64,000 bases of DNA from Sphingomonas sp. A2-49 (lineage in GTDB: Bacteria; Pseudomonadota; Alphaproteobacteria; Sphingomonadales; Sphingomonadaceae), in assembly GCF_025548555.1 (NCBI RefSeq), contig NZ_JAJLPA010000005.1, forward strand, positions 62,001-126,000, given 5' to 3'. This document shows, piece by piece, positions 46,363-56,778 of this stretch. Below the pieces are notes generated by a model. The model worked only from the letters and a program-made list of their open reading frames with translations, was not told the DNA's origin and did not search any database. The translations under genes were made by a program, and so were the position numbers. How positions within the stretch are numbered: position 1 is the stretch's first letter; every line of letters begins with the position of its first letter.

Positions 46363-46788
46363 TTAAGCGGCGAGCGCGGGTTGGGGCACGAGCGCGGCGA
46401 GGTCGACGATCAGCATCGGTTCGCCGTCACGCTCGACCAGCCCGACGCCGACCGTCGCCCAGCCGCGATCCAGCGCCAGTCCGGGCGACAGCGGCTGGCG
46501 TTCGAACAGCGCCACGTCCTCGAGCGAATCGACCAGGATGGCGTAATGATGGCCGTCGATGCGGGTGATGACCGCCCGCCGCGCGGTGTCGGGCGTCGGG
46601 GCGAGGCCCAGCGCGGTGCCGGTGTCGATCACCGTCACCACCCGGCTGCGCAATGCGACGAGCCCGCGGATCGCGCATTCCGTCCGCGGCACCGCGACGA
46701 CGTCGGCGATGTCGACCACCGAATCGACCTGTCCGGTTTCGATCGCAACGCCGCGCCCCGCGATATGGGCGATCAGGAACAATTCCAT
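46363..46788 (-). CDS. cheW: CheW coupling protein
   Basis: 141 residues from the ATG at 46788 that overlaps the cheA stop. CheW-like fold with VRGLVALR-type IRGLVALRSRVVTVIDTGTALG and a later ILVDSLEDV. It bridges CheA and chemoreceptors. The translational overlap with cheA supports a fixed stoichiometry. Confidence 0.92.
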   Translation of the reverse strand: MELFLIAHIAGRGVAIETGQVDSVVDIADVVAVPRTECAIRGLVALRSRVVTVIDTGTALGLAPTPDTARRAVITRIDGHHYAILVDSLEDVALFERQPLSPGLALDRGWATVGVGLVERDGEPMLIVDLAALVPQPALAA

Positions 46789-49091
46789 CAGCGGCCTCCC
46801 ACCGCATGGGCCAGCGCGTCGAGCAGCGCAGGCCGGTCGTAGCGATAGACGCTGGCGGGATCGCCGGCCGCCGCCGGATCGGCGCGCTCGCGACGCAGCC
46901 GCACCACGGTGCGCGCCGCATCGGGCGCGACCGCGGCATCGTCCATGACGAGCGCGACGTCGACCGGCGCGCCCTGCGGCGGCCGGGTCACGCAGCGATA
47001 GCCCGACGCTTCCAGCATCGGTCGCAAAAAGGTTTCCATCCAGCCGCTGGCGTCGGCGTGCAGCCAGCACGAGCGCATGCCCGCGGCGGGCCGTTCCTCG
47101 CCCGCGAACAGGGAATGCGCGTCGAGCAGTTCGACCTGTTCGCCGGCGATGACGACGACACCGGCGATCGGTCCCGCGCCGCGCGCCGGCGCGATCTCGG
47201 TCGGCAGGTGGACGATCTCGATCGGTTCGTGGATCGCATAGGCGATCTCGGTCGCGCCGTCGGTCAGGCGCAGCACCGGAACCTCGTCCCGGTCGCCGAT
47301 CGGCGCAGCGGAATAGAGCGGCACCAGGACGCCGCCGATCGCCATGCGCATCTGTCCGCCGGTCAGGCGGATCGCATCGGTCGCCACGGGCTCGACGCGG
47401 TCGATCGCGGCAAGCGGCATCGCGCGGCGCTGGCCGTCGAGGTCTTCGAACAGCAATGCGGGGATGCCGGCTGCATGCGGGTCGGCGGCGGCCTGCTCGT
47501 CCGCAGCGGCGGCGCGGTGGAAGCGCAGCCCCGCCATCGCCGCGATCCCCGACGCATCGAGCAGCAGCATCGGCAGCCCCGAATCGGGCAGCGTCTGCCC
47601 CGCATAGACGCCGGTCGCCATCACCGCCGGAGCGGCCGGCTTGACCACCAGTTCCTCGGTATCGATCACCCGGTCGATCGCCAGCGCATATTCGCCGTCG
47701 CGGGTCGATACGATGGCGAGCGTGTCTTCCCCGCCCGCCTCCACGCCCAGCAGGCGGCCGAGCGAGACGAGCGGCAGGCGGCGACCGCGGACGGTCGCGA
47801 CCTCGGCATCGCCGACCATGTCGATCCGTACCGATTCGCCGCGGACGCGCAGGATCTCGTCGACCGACTGACGCGCGATCGCGAAACGCTGGCGGCCGAC
47901 ACCGACGACGATCGTCGACATGATCGACAGCGTCAGCGGCACATGGATGACGATCGTCAGCCCCTTGCCGGGCTGGTTGATGAGGTGGACGCGGCCGCCG
48001 ATGTGCTCGATGTTGGCGCGCACCACGTCCATGCCGACGCCCCGCCCCGAGATCGCGGTCACGGTGTCGCGGCTCGACAGGCCGGCGTGGAAGATCAGAT
48101 CCAGCTGCGCCGCATGATCCATCGCGGCGAGTTCGGCCGGGGTATACAGCTGCTGCGTCCGGGCCTTGGCGACCAGCCGCTCGACGTCGATGCCGCGACC
48201 GTCGTCGGCGACCTCGATCAGGATCTGGTTGCCCGATTGCCGCGCGGACACGATCAGGCGCCCCGCCTCGCGCTTGCCGGCCGCCTTGCGGTCCGCCGGC
48301 AGTTCGATGCCGTGGTCGACCGCGTTGCGGATGATGTGGACCAGCGGATCGCGCATCAGCTCGATCATCTCGCGGTCCAGCTCCACGTCGGACCCGTCGA
48401 TGCTCAGCGCGACCTGCTTGCCTAGCTCGCCCGCGGTATCGCGGACCATCCGCGGCAGGGCGGAAAACAGCGCGTCGATCTTTTGCATCCGCGTGCGGGT
48501 GACGGTGTCGCGCATCTCGGCGACGGTCAGCGACAGGCGCTCCAGCGCCGCCTCGACCAGCGGATCGACCTGTTCGTCGCGCAGCCGGCGGGCGAGCTCG
48601 TTGCGCGCCAGCACCATTTCCGACATGCCGCTCATCATGCGGTCGAGCAGGTCGACGTTGAGGCGGACCGACCGGCTCGCCGCGCGCGCGATCGCGGTCG
48701 ACTGCACGGGTGCCGCGGGCTGCGCGTCCTCGGCGAGCGCGGCGACCAGCAGGTCCTCGCTCGAATCGTCGAGCGCCGCGCCCGAATCGATCGCCTCGAC
48801 GATCTCGCCGATGCGGTCGACGATCGCCAGCACGGCATTGACCAGGGCGGTATCGGGCACGCGCTTGCCGTCGCGGACCGCGGCCAGCACGTCCTCGGCA
48901 GCGTGGCTGAGCCGCGCGAGCCGCGGCAGGTCGAGGAAACCGCAGCTGCCCTTCACCGTGTGCACGAAGCGGAAGATCGCATCCAGCCGCGTGCGTTCGG
49001 TGGGATCGGCTTCCCACGCGACGATCTCCCCCGAAAGCGCTTCCAGCGTTTCGCGGGTCTCGGCGATGAATTCCTGCAGCAGGTCGTCCAT
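46788..49091 (-). CDS. cheA: CheA histidine kinase with C-terminal receiver-like tail
   Basis: 767 residues. HPt domain with phosphorylated His44 (FVHTVKGSCGF), dimerisation helices, and an ATPase domain with HIIRNAVDHGIE, GVGMDVVRANIEHIGG and GKGLTIVIHVPL. A CheW-like regulatory region follows, and the last about 95 residues (673-767) look like a degenerate receiver with Asp717-718 and no clear Lys at the end. First gene of the che operon; a CtrA-like site lies upstream. Confidence 0.94.
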   Translation of the reverse strand: MDDLLQEFIAETRETLEALSGEIVAWEADPTERTRLDAIFRFVHTVKGSCGFLDLPRLARLSHAAEDVLAAVRDGKRVPDTALVNAVLAIVDRIGEIVEAIDSGAALDDSSEDLLVAALAEDAQPAAPVQSTAIARAASRSVRLNVDLLDRMMSGMSEMVLARNELARRLRDEQVDPLVEAALERLSLTVAEMRDTVTRTRMQKIDALFSALPRMVRDTAGELGKQVALSIDGSDVELDREMIELMRDPLVHIIRNAVDHGIELPADRKAAGKREAGRLIVSARQSGNQILIEVADDGRGIDVERLVAKARTQQLYTPAELAAMDHAAQLDLIFHAGLSSRDTVTAISGRGVGMDVVRANIEHIGGRVHLINQPGKGLTIVIHVPLTLSIMSTIVVGVGRQRFAIARQSVDEILRVRGESVRIDMVGDAEVATVRGRRLPLVSLGRLLGVEAGGEDTLAIVSTRDGEYALAIDRVIDTEELVVKPAAPAVMATGVYAGQTLPDSGLPMLLLDASGIAAMAGLRFHRAAAADEQAAADPHAAGIPALLFEDLDGQRRAMPLAAIDRVEPVATDAIRLTGGQMRMAIGGVLVPLYSAAPIGDRDEVPVLRLTDGATEIAYAIHEPIEIVHLPTEIAPARGAGPIAGVVVIAGEQVELLDAHSLFAGEERPAAGMRSCWLHADASGWMETFLRPMLEASGYRCVTRPPQGAPVDVALVMDDAAVAPDAARTVVRLRRERADPAAAGDPASVYRYDRPALLDALAHAVGGR

Positions 49092-49132
49092 GGGCCCCCG
49101 GATGTTACGGCGGGGTCATGCGGCAGCAGGGG

Positions 49133-49147
49133 TTAAGGGGCCGTTTA
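49133..49147 (-). promoter_or_regulatory. Candidate CtrA-binding site before cheA
   Basis: TTAA-N7-TTTA on the plus strand, reading TAAA-N7-TTAACC on the minus strand, one mismatch from TTAA-N7-TTAA, and 42-56 bp upstream of the cheA ATG. It matches the site at 13408-13422 in its TTAACC half. Confidence 0.35.
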
Positions 49148-49180
49148 CTGGCCAGCGGCCGAACGCGAAGGGTCGGCGCG

Positions 49181-49825
49181 TCAGCCCGCGTTGAACACCG
49201 CGCCGAAGATCATCACGTCCGCGGCCGGTTCGCTGATCTGCACCGCGCCGCCCGCCTGCGCCGCGAGCGTGTGGACCAGATAGGCCGCGGCCGCGCGCGG
49301 CGTCACCCCGCCCTCGCCCTCGCCCTCGGTCAGCGTCCGGCGCAATTCGGGGTCGAGGATGATCCGCGGCCCCTCGATCTTCACGACGATCTCGAGCTGG
49401 CCGCCGTTTTCCTCGCCGCCGACGTCGAGCGTGCCGCCGCGCACCAGCGCCTCGCTCGCGATCATCGCGAGGTTGAGCATGACCTTCAGCGCCGTCTTCG
49501 GCAGCGTCTCCGCCTCGACCCACCAGTTGAAGGTCGTGCGCTTGTTGTCGACGAGCAGCCCGTCGATCGCCGATTTCGCCTCGCGACTGTCGACGCGTTC
49601 GCCGAAGCCGCCCGCCGCGCCGAACGCCAGGCGAAAGAACTTCAGCTTGTTCGCCGACGCGCGCGCGCTTTCGCTGAGCAGCTGGAAGACGCGCGCCCGC
49701 ATCTCCGGGTCGGTTTCGTCACCGAGCAGTTCCAGCCCGTTGTTGAGCGCGCCGACCGGCGACAACAGGTCATGGCACAGCCGCGAACAGAGCAGGCTGG
49801 CGAAATCGACCGGGCTGACGGACAT
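49181..49825 (-). CDS. chpT: Histidine phosphotransferase ChpT
   Basis: 214 residues. DHp-like helices with phospho-accepting His18 in SRLCHDLLSPVGALNNGLELL, followed by a degenerate ATPase-like domain lacking nucleotide-binding motifs. In alphaproteobacteria ChpT relays phosphate from CckA to CtrA and CpdR. It lies 89 bp upstream of cheA on the same strand, an arrangement that places cell-cycle relay and chemotaxis genes side by side. Confidence 0.92.
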   Translation of the reverse strand: MSVSPVDFASLLCSRLCHDLLSPVGALNNGLELLGDETDPEMRARVFQLLSESARASANKLKFFRLAFGAAGGFGERVDSREAKSAIDGLLVDNKRTTFNWWVEAETLPKTALKVMLNLAMIASEALVRGGTLDVGGEENGGQLEIVVKIEGPRIILDPELRRTLTEGEGEGGVTPRAAAAYLVHTLAAQAGGAVQISEPAADVMIFGAVFNAG

Positions 49826-49916
49826 GCAAATCCCCTGAATTCGTAAGCAACGTGCTTGCCGGCCCTGCTGTGGCCGAGCCGAATCGCGGTTGCAAGGCCG
49901 GCGGTCTCCGCCGGGC

Positions 49917-50321
49917 TCAAGTTGCGGTGTCGAGCGGGACCGGGTCGAACCGCCCTTCGACCGTGCCGTGCGCGACCGCGCGCCAGCCGCGCACCGTGCC
50001 CGCCGCCGCGATCAGCCACAGGCTGCCGTCGGCGACCGCCGCCGCCGCATCGCGCGGCGACGGCGTCGCCCGTCCGGTGGGATGGGAATGATAATGGCCG
50101 ACCATCGCCGGCCCGCCCGCCCGGGCGCCGCGATGCGCGGCGAACAGCGCCGCCGGATCGAGTTCGAACCGTCGCGCCGGATCGGCCGCGACGTTGCGGC
50201 ACGGGCGTATCGCGAGGATCGCGTCCGCCGATCCGAACAGCAGGCCGCACACCTCCGCCCGTGGCGACGCCGCCGCCTCGCGGAGGATACGGGCGATCAG
50301 GTCGCTTGCAATCGTCACCAT
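49917..50321 (-). CDS. JAMM/MPN metalloprotease domain protein
   Basis: 134 residues from the ATG at 50321 (AGGGA about 10 bp upstream; a GTG at 50330 is alternative). The full JAMM motif is present: Glu23 in RAEVCGLLFG, then H78-x-H80-x10-D91 with Ser88 (HSHPTGRATPSPRD). Bacterial stand-alone JAMM proteins cleave isopeptide-like or sulphur-carrier-protein bonds; no ThiS/MoaD-like partner is adjacent. It is divergent from rluD by 20 bp. Confidence 0.85.
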   Translation of the reverse strand: MVTIASDLIARILREAAASPRAEVCGLLFGSADAILAIRPCRNVAADPARRFELDPAALFAAHRGARAGGPAMVGHYHSHPTGRATPSPRDAAAAVADGSLWLIAAAGTVRGWRAVAHGTVEGRFDPVPLDTAT

Positions 50322-50341
50322 GATGCCCACATCCCTAGGCC

Positions 50342-51289
50342 ATGGACCGGGGGGTTTCCATCATCGACGCGACGATCGCGGCCAGTGCGGACGGCTGGCG
50401 GCTGGATCGTGCGCTGGCCGATGCCGTGCCGACGCTGTCGCGCGAGCGGTTGAAGGTGCTGATCGCCAGCGGAGCGGTGACGCGCGATGGCCAGATGGTG
50501 CGCGATGCGGCGAAGAAGGCGGCGGCGGGCGACCGGTTCGCGGTGACGGTGCCGATCCCGACGCTGCCGCACAACGTGGCGCAGGATATCCCGCTCGTCA
50601 TCGCCTATGAGGACGAACATCTGATCGTCATCGACAAGCCCGCGGGCCTCGTCGTCCATCCCGCCGCGGGCAACCTCGACGGCACGCTCGTCAACGCGTT
50701 GCTGCACCATTGCCGGGGCAGCCTGTCGGGCATCGGCGGCGTGGCGCGGCCGGGCATCGTCCACCGCATCGACAAGGACACGTCGGGGCTGATGGTCGCG
50801 GCCAAGACCGACCGCGCGCACGAAGGGCTCGCCCGGCAGTTCCACGACCACAGCATCGATCGCCGCTACCGCGCGATCGTCGGCGGCGTCCCGCGCCCGG
50901 CGGAAGGCAAGGTCGATGCGCCGCTCGCCCGCTCCCCCGCCAATCGCAAGAAGATCGCGATCGTGCCCGGCGGCAAGCGCGCGGTGACGCATTTCCGGAC
51001 GATGGAGCGGCTGCGCGACGCCGCGCTGGTCGAATGCCGGCTGGAAACCGGCCGGACGCATCAGGTGCGCGTGCACATGGCGTCGATCGGCCACGCCTTG
51101 CTGGGCGACCCGGTCTATGGTAGAACAAAAGGTGCTCAGAAAGCATTGCTCGAAACCCTGGGTTTCCGGCGGCAGGCCTTGCACGCCGCGCATCTGGGGT
51201 TCATCCATCCGGTGAAAAGCACCGCTTTGGCGTTCGAAAGCGATATGCCTGCCGACATGCAGGAACTGTTCACCGAGCTTCACGTATAG
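50342..51289 (+). CDS. rluD: RluA-family 23S rRNA pseudouridine synthase
   Basis: 315 residues. N-terminal S4-like domain (LSRERLKVLIASGAVTRDGQ) and catalytic HRIDKDTSGL with Asp144. Length and S4 domain fit RluD, which modifies helix 69 of 23S rRNA. It lies directly upstream of rpoH, 77 bp apart on the same strand. Confidence 0.9.
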   Translation: MDRGVSIIDATIAASADGWRLDRALADAVPTLSRERLKVLIASGAVTRDGQMVRDAAKKAAAGDRFAVTVPIPTLPHNVAQDIPLVIAYEDEHLIVIDKPAGLVVHPAAGNLDGTLVNALLHHCRGSLSGIGGVARPGIVHRIDKDTSGLMVAAKTDRAHEGLARQFHDHSIDRRYRAIVGGVPRPAEGKVDAPLARSPANRKKIAIVPGGKRAVTHFRTMERLRDAALVECRLETGRTHQVRVHMASIGHALLGDPVYGRTKGAQKALLETLGFRRQALHAAHLGFIHPVKSTALAFESDMPADMQELFTELHV

Positions 51290-51366
51290 GTTCGAGCCGT
51301 TCGTCACCGCCCGTTCGCCATTCCGGGGCGGGACGAATGCCTCCGCAAGACAAGGGAGATCAGATC

Positions 51367-52269
51367 ATGGCAGCCCGCAGCAACGTCCCCGCGACGATTC
51401 CTGCCCTCGGCGGGGAGCAGAGCCTCAACCGCTACCTGTCCGAGATCAAGAAATTCCCGATCCTGCAACCCGAGCAGGAATATATGCTCGCCAAGCGCTT
51501 CCAGGAGCATGGCGATACCGACGCGGCGGCGCAGCTCGTCACCAGCCACCTGCGCCTCGTCGCCAAGATCGCGATGGGTTATCGCGGCTACGGCCTGCCG
51601 ACGTCCGAGCTGATCTCGGAGGGCAACATCGGCCTGATGCAGGGCGTCAAGAAGTTCGAGCCCGATCGCGGCTTCCGCCTTGCCACCTATGCGATGTGGT
51701 GGATCCGCGCATCGATCCAGGAATATATCCTGCGGTCGTGGAGCCTCGTGAAGATGGGCACCACCGCGGCGCAGAAGAAGCTGTTCTTCAACCTGCGGCG
51801 GATGAAGTCGAAGCTCGACGCGTTCGAGGACGGCGACCTGCGCCCAGAGCACATCACCAAGATCGCCACCGACCTGGGCGTCGCCGAAAGCGACGTGGTC
51901 AGCATGAACCGGCGCATGGCGATGGGCGGCGACACCTCGCTCAACGTCTCGATGCGCGAGGATGGCGAGGGGCAGTGGCAGGACTGGCTGCAGGACGACG
52001 CACCGTTGCAGGACAGCGTCGTCGCCGAGGCGCAGGAAGCCGACGTCCGCCACGGCATGCTGGTGTCGGCGATGGACGACCTCAACGACCGCGAGAAGCA
52101 TATCCTGACCGAACGGCGGCTGACCGACGATCCCAAGACGCTCGAGGAACTGAGCCAGGTCTATGGCGTCAGCCGCGAACGCGTTCGCCAGATCGAGGTG
52201 CGCGCGTTCGAGAAGCTGCAAAAGGCGATGATGCGCATCGCCGGCGAAAAGCGGCTGCTCGCGGCCTGA
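51367..52269 (+). CDS. rpoH: RNA polymerase sigma factor RpoH (sigma-32)
   Basis: 300 residues from the ATG at 51367 with GGGAG about 10 bp upstream. Regions 2 and 4 are intact (YAMWWIRASIQEYILRSW; VSRERVRQIEVRAFEKLQ), and the RpoH box QKKLFFNLRRMK is present. It directs heat-shock transcription, probably including hslVU at 3.6-5.5 kb. Sphingomonads can carry two RpoH copies, so others may exist elsewhere. Confidence 0.95.
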   Translation: MAARSNVPATIPALGGEQSLNRYLSEIKKFPILQPEQEYMLAKRFQEHGDTDAAAQLVTSHLRLVAKIAMGYRGYGLPTSELISEGNIGLMQGVKKFEPDRGFRLATYAMWWIRASIQEYILRSWSLVKMGTTAAQKKLFFNLRRMKSKLDAFEDGDLRPEHITKIATDLGVAESDVVSMNRRMAMGGDTSLNVSMREDGEGQWQDWLQDDAPLQDSVVAEAQEADVRHGMLVSAMDDLNDREKHILTERRLTDDPKTLEELSQVYGVSRERVRQIEVRAFEKLQKAMMRIAGEKRLLAA

Positions 52270-52270
52270 C

Positions 52271-53623
52271 GTGGCCGGCACCGTCGTCATCGGCGGCGGT
52301 GCGGCCGGCGTAGCCGCCGCGCGGCGGCTGCACGATGCCGGTGCCGACGCCCTGCTGGTCGAGGCAGGCGACCGGCTCGGTGGACGCGCGTTCAGCCTGT
52401 CGCTGCCGGCGCTGGCTGCCGGCCGGGTGGAGGCACCGGCGCTTCCCGGCGCAGCGAGGGGTGCCGGCGCCGCGGGGCCGGGCTTTCAACGCGCCGACGG
52501 CGACGCCCTGCGATCGGTGGCCCAGCGTTTTCCCGCCCCAGCGGTGGTCGACGCCGGGTGCGGCTGGCTCCATTCCGCGGGGCGCAACCCGTGGACCGCG
52601 ATCGCGGAGCGCGACGGCTTCGCGATCGACCGGTCCTCGCCCAACTGGGGTGTGCAATGGCGCGACCTCGGCTTTCCGCCGGACCGCAAGGCCGCGCTCG
52701 CCGATGCCTATGCGCGGTTCGAGTGCGCCGCACATGCCGCGCTCGACGGCCCGGACCGGCCGCTGTCCGATTTCGTGCCCGCGGACGATCCGTGGCGGCC
52801 GATGATCGATGCTATCTCCGGCTATGCCAACGGCGCGCCGCTCGACCGCGTGTCGCTGCACGACTGGGCGGCCTATGAGCATGCCGCGACCGACGACAAT
52901 TGGGCGCTGCCCGCCGGTTACGGCACGCTGGTGGCGCATCATGCCGCGGGCGTCGCCGTCCGCTTGAACACCGCGGTCACCCATGTCGACCATCGCGGCC
53001 GCGTGCTGCGCCTGACTACCGCGGCCGGCACGATCGAGGCGGATCGCATCGTTCTTGCGCTGCCGACCACCGCCTATGCCGCGCTGACCTTCGACCCGCC
53101 GCTGCCCGACAAGCAGGCCGCCGCCGCCGCGCTGCCGCTCGGCATCGCCGACAAGGTGTTCCTGGCGGTCGACCGACCCGAATGGCCGGCGCATGCGCAT
53201 CTGACCGGCAAGCCCGACAGCGCCTGTACCGCCAGCCACCGCCTGTCCCCCTTCGGCCTGCCGATCGTCGAGAGTTTTTTCGGCGGCGCGTGTGCGGAAG
53301 CGATGCCCGACGCGCGCGCGGCGACGGACTTCGCGCTGGGCGAACTCGTCGCGCTGCTGGGGTCGTCCTGGGCCGCGCGCCTCACCCCGCTCGGCGCGAC
53401 GCACTGGCGCGCCGCGCCGTTCATCCACGGCAGCTACAGCCATGCCCGCGTCGGCCACGCCCCGGCGCGCACGGCGCTGGCCGCCCCGGTCGACCAGCGC
53501 CTGTTCTTCGCGGGCGAGGCGTGTTCGCCGCACGACTTTTCGACCGCGCACGGTGCCTATGCGACCGGGATCGCCGCCGCCGACGCGATCCTGGGCTTGC
53601 TGGCGACGCCGCCGCGCCCGTAA
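52271..53623 (+). CDS. FAD-dependent amine oxidase-like oxidoreductase
   Basis: 450 residues from a GTG 1 bp after rpoH. Dinucleotide-binding VVIGGGAAGVAAARRL at the N-terminus, EAGDRLGGRAFS, and a C-terminal FFAGEACSPHDFSTAHGAYATG typical of flavin amine oxidase-family proteins. The substrate is not known. Close spacing to rpoH and a 9-bp gap to mtgA suggest one transcript. Confidence 0.82.
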   Translation: MAGTVVIGGGAAGVAAARRLHDAGADALLVEAGDRLGGRAFSLSLPALAAGRVEAPALPGAARGAGAAGPGFQRADGDALRSVAQRFPAPAVVDAGCGWLHSAGRNPWTAIAERDGFAIDRSSPNWGVQWRDLGFPPDRKAALADAYARFECAAHAALDGPDRPLSDFVPADDPWRPMIDAISGYANGAPLDRVSLHDWAAYEHAATDDNWALPAGYGTLVAHHAAGVAVRLNTAVTHVDHRGRVLRLTTAAGTIEADRIVLALPTTAYAALTFDPPLPDKQAAAAALPLGIADKVFLAVDRPEWPAHAHLTGKPDSACTASHRLSPFGLPIVESFFGGACAEAMPDARAATDFALGELVALLGSSWAARLTPLGATHWRAAPFIHGSYSHARVGHAPARTALAAPVDQRLFFAGEACSPHDFSTAHGAYATGIAAADAILGLLATPPRP

Positions 53624-53632
53624 GAGGCGGCG

Positions 53633-54307
53633 ATGGCCGTTTTCCTCCGCATCCTGTTCAAGGCCGGGCTGATCTTCGTCGCGGTGTCGGTGCTGTGGGT
53701 CGGCCTCTACCGCTTCGTGCCCGTGCCGTTCACCTGGACGATGGCGGGCGATCTGTTCGCCGGCCGCAGCGTCACCAAGCAGTGGATGCCGCTGTCGAAG
53801 ATGGACCCCGACATGGCGCGCGCCGCCATCGCGGGCGAGGATTCGCGCTTCTGCACGCATCACGGCTTCGATTTCCGCGCGATCGCGGGCGCCGCCTATC
53901 GCAACGCGCAGGGCGGGCGGATCCGCGGCGGATCGACGATCAGCCAGCAGACCGCGAAGAACGCCTTCCTGTTCCAGGGCGGCGGCTATGCCCGCAAGGC
54001 GCTCGAGGCGTATTTCACCGTCCTGATCGAAGCGCTGTGGGGCAAGCGGCGGATCATGGAGGTCTATCTCAACGTCGCGGAAACCGGAATCGGCACCTAT
54101 GGCGCGGATGCCGCGGCGCTGCGCTATTTCCACCACGACGCGACGCGCCTGTCGCCGACCGAGGCGGGCCGCATCGCCGCGGTGCTGCCGCTGCCCAAGA
54201 AGCGCGCCGCGATCGATCCGCGCGGGTTCGTCCGCCGCCACGGCAACACGCTCGCCCGCTACGTCGGCACGGTGCGACGCAGCGGGCTGGACAGCTGTCT
54301 GAAATAG
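53633..54307 (+). CDS. mtgA: Monofunctional peptidoglycan glycosyltransferase
   Basis: 224 residues. One N-terminal membrane anchor (about 8-28) and a GT51 domain with catalytic Glu69 in IAGEDSRFCTHHGFD, then GGSTISQQTAKNAFL and GKRRIMEVYLNVAE. It polymerises lipid II into glycan strands at the periplasmic face. There is no transpeptidase domain, as usual for MtgA. Confidence 0.95.
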   Translation: MAVFLRILFKAGLIFVAVSVLWVGLYRFVPVPFTWTMAGDLFAGRSVTKQWMPLSKMDPDMARAAIAGEDSRFCTHHGFDFRAIAGAAYRNAQGGRIRGGSTISQQTAKNAFLFQGGGYARKALEAYFTVLIEALWGKRRIMEVYLNVAETGIGTYGADAAALRYFHHDATRLSPTEAGRIAAVLPLPKKRAAIDPRGFVRRHGNTLARYVGTVRRSGLDSCLK

Positions 54308-54342
54308 CGGCGGCGTCACCCCGGACCGGCGCGACGCCGCCG
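54308..54342. terminator. Bidirectional hairpin between mtgA and ebfC
   Basis: CGGCGGCGTC (54308-54317) and its exact reverse complement (54333-54342), 15-nt loop, in the 41-bp gap between convergent mtgA and ebfC. No U-run. Confidence 0.6.
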
Positions 54343-54348
54343 ACCGCG

Positions 54349-54668
54349 TCAGAACGGCAGCTTGAACCCCGGCGGCAGCGACATGCCGCTCGTCATCTTC
54401 GACATCTCCGCGCCCGACACCGCATCCGCCTTGGTGCGCGCGTCGTTGAACGCGGCCGCCAGCAGATCCTCGAGCATCTGCTTTTCCGACACCTCGATCA
54501 GCGAATCGTCGATCGCGATGTTGATGATCCGGCCCTTGGCGCTCGCCTTCACCTTGACGAGGCCACCACCCGAGACGCCCTCGACCTCGATCGTGTCGAG
54601 CTGGTCCTGCGCCTTCTGCAATTCGCTCTGGACGTTCTGCGCCATCGCGAGGATTTCATCGAGATTCT

Positions 54669-54672
<4 letters not shown>
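54349..54672 (-). CDS. YbaB/EbfC nucleoid-associated protein
   Basis: 107 residues from ATG 54672 overlapping the dnaX stop (ATGA). The family blocks MKNLDEILAMAQNVQSELQKAQ and VKASAKGRIINIAID are present. A small DNA-binding dimer, usually encoded after dnaX and before recR; here recR is not downstream. Confidence 0.92.
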
Positions 54673-56324
<1,652 letters not shown>

Positions 56325-56411
56325 CGCACGATCCTATAGGACCCGCCGGCGGCCGTGTCGAAGGGCGAGCGTGCGCTGGCGCTCGCCGCGGCAAGCGGAT
56401 ATCCCGGCAGC

Positions 56412-56681
56412 ATGGCACCGTCGTCGCACCTGCTCAACGCGTTCCTGTCCACCATGCTCGTCGCCGGCGCGGGCCATTGGGCGATCCGCGCGCTCGCGCC
56501 GCTGGCGCCGGCCCGGTTCGGCGCGTTCATGCTGGCGGTCGGCTATGCCATCGCGCGCTACAGCGGTTCCGCGCCGCCGTGGATGGCGGGCGCGCTGCTG
56601 CTGCGTGCCGCGGGGACGGTGTCGGCGCTCGCACTGCTCTGGTACTGTTGGTTCGGGCGGCGTATCGCCGCCGACCGGTGA
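56412..56681 (+). CDS. Small hypothetical membrane protein
   Basis: 89 residues from the ATG at 56412; a GTG at 56355 gives 108. Hydrophobic segments at about 11-29, 36-50 and 58-82, so likely an inner-membrane protein with two or three spans. It lies between dnaX (divergent) and recJ. No family is recognised, and coding status rests on hydrophobic pattern and position. Confidence 0.45.
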   Translation: MAPSSHLLNAFLSTMLVAGAGHWAIRALAPLAPARFGAFMLAVGYAIARYSGSAPPWMAGALLLRAAGTVSALALLWYCWFGRRIAADR

Positions 56682-56778
56682 CGGGTGCATCCGGCCCGGT
56701 TCGCCGGCCCGGACGCCCCGCCCCCGCATATTGCCGCCGCGACCGGCGGCCCGACGCTTCACGGACATCCCGCTTCCC

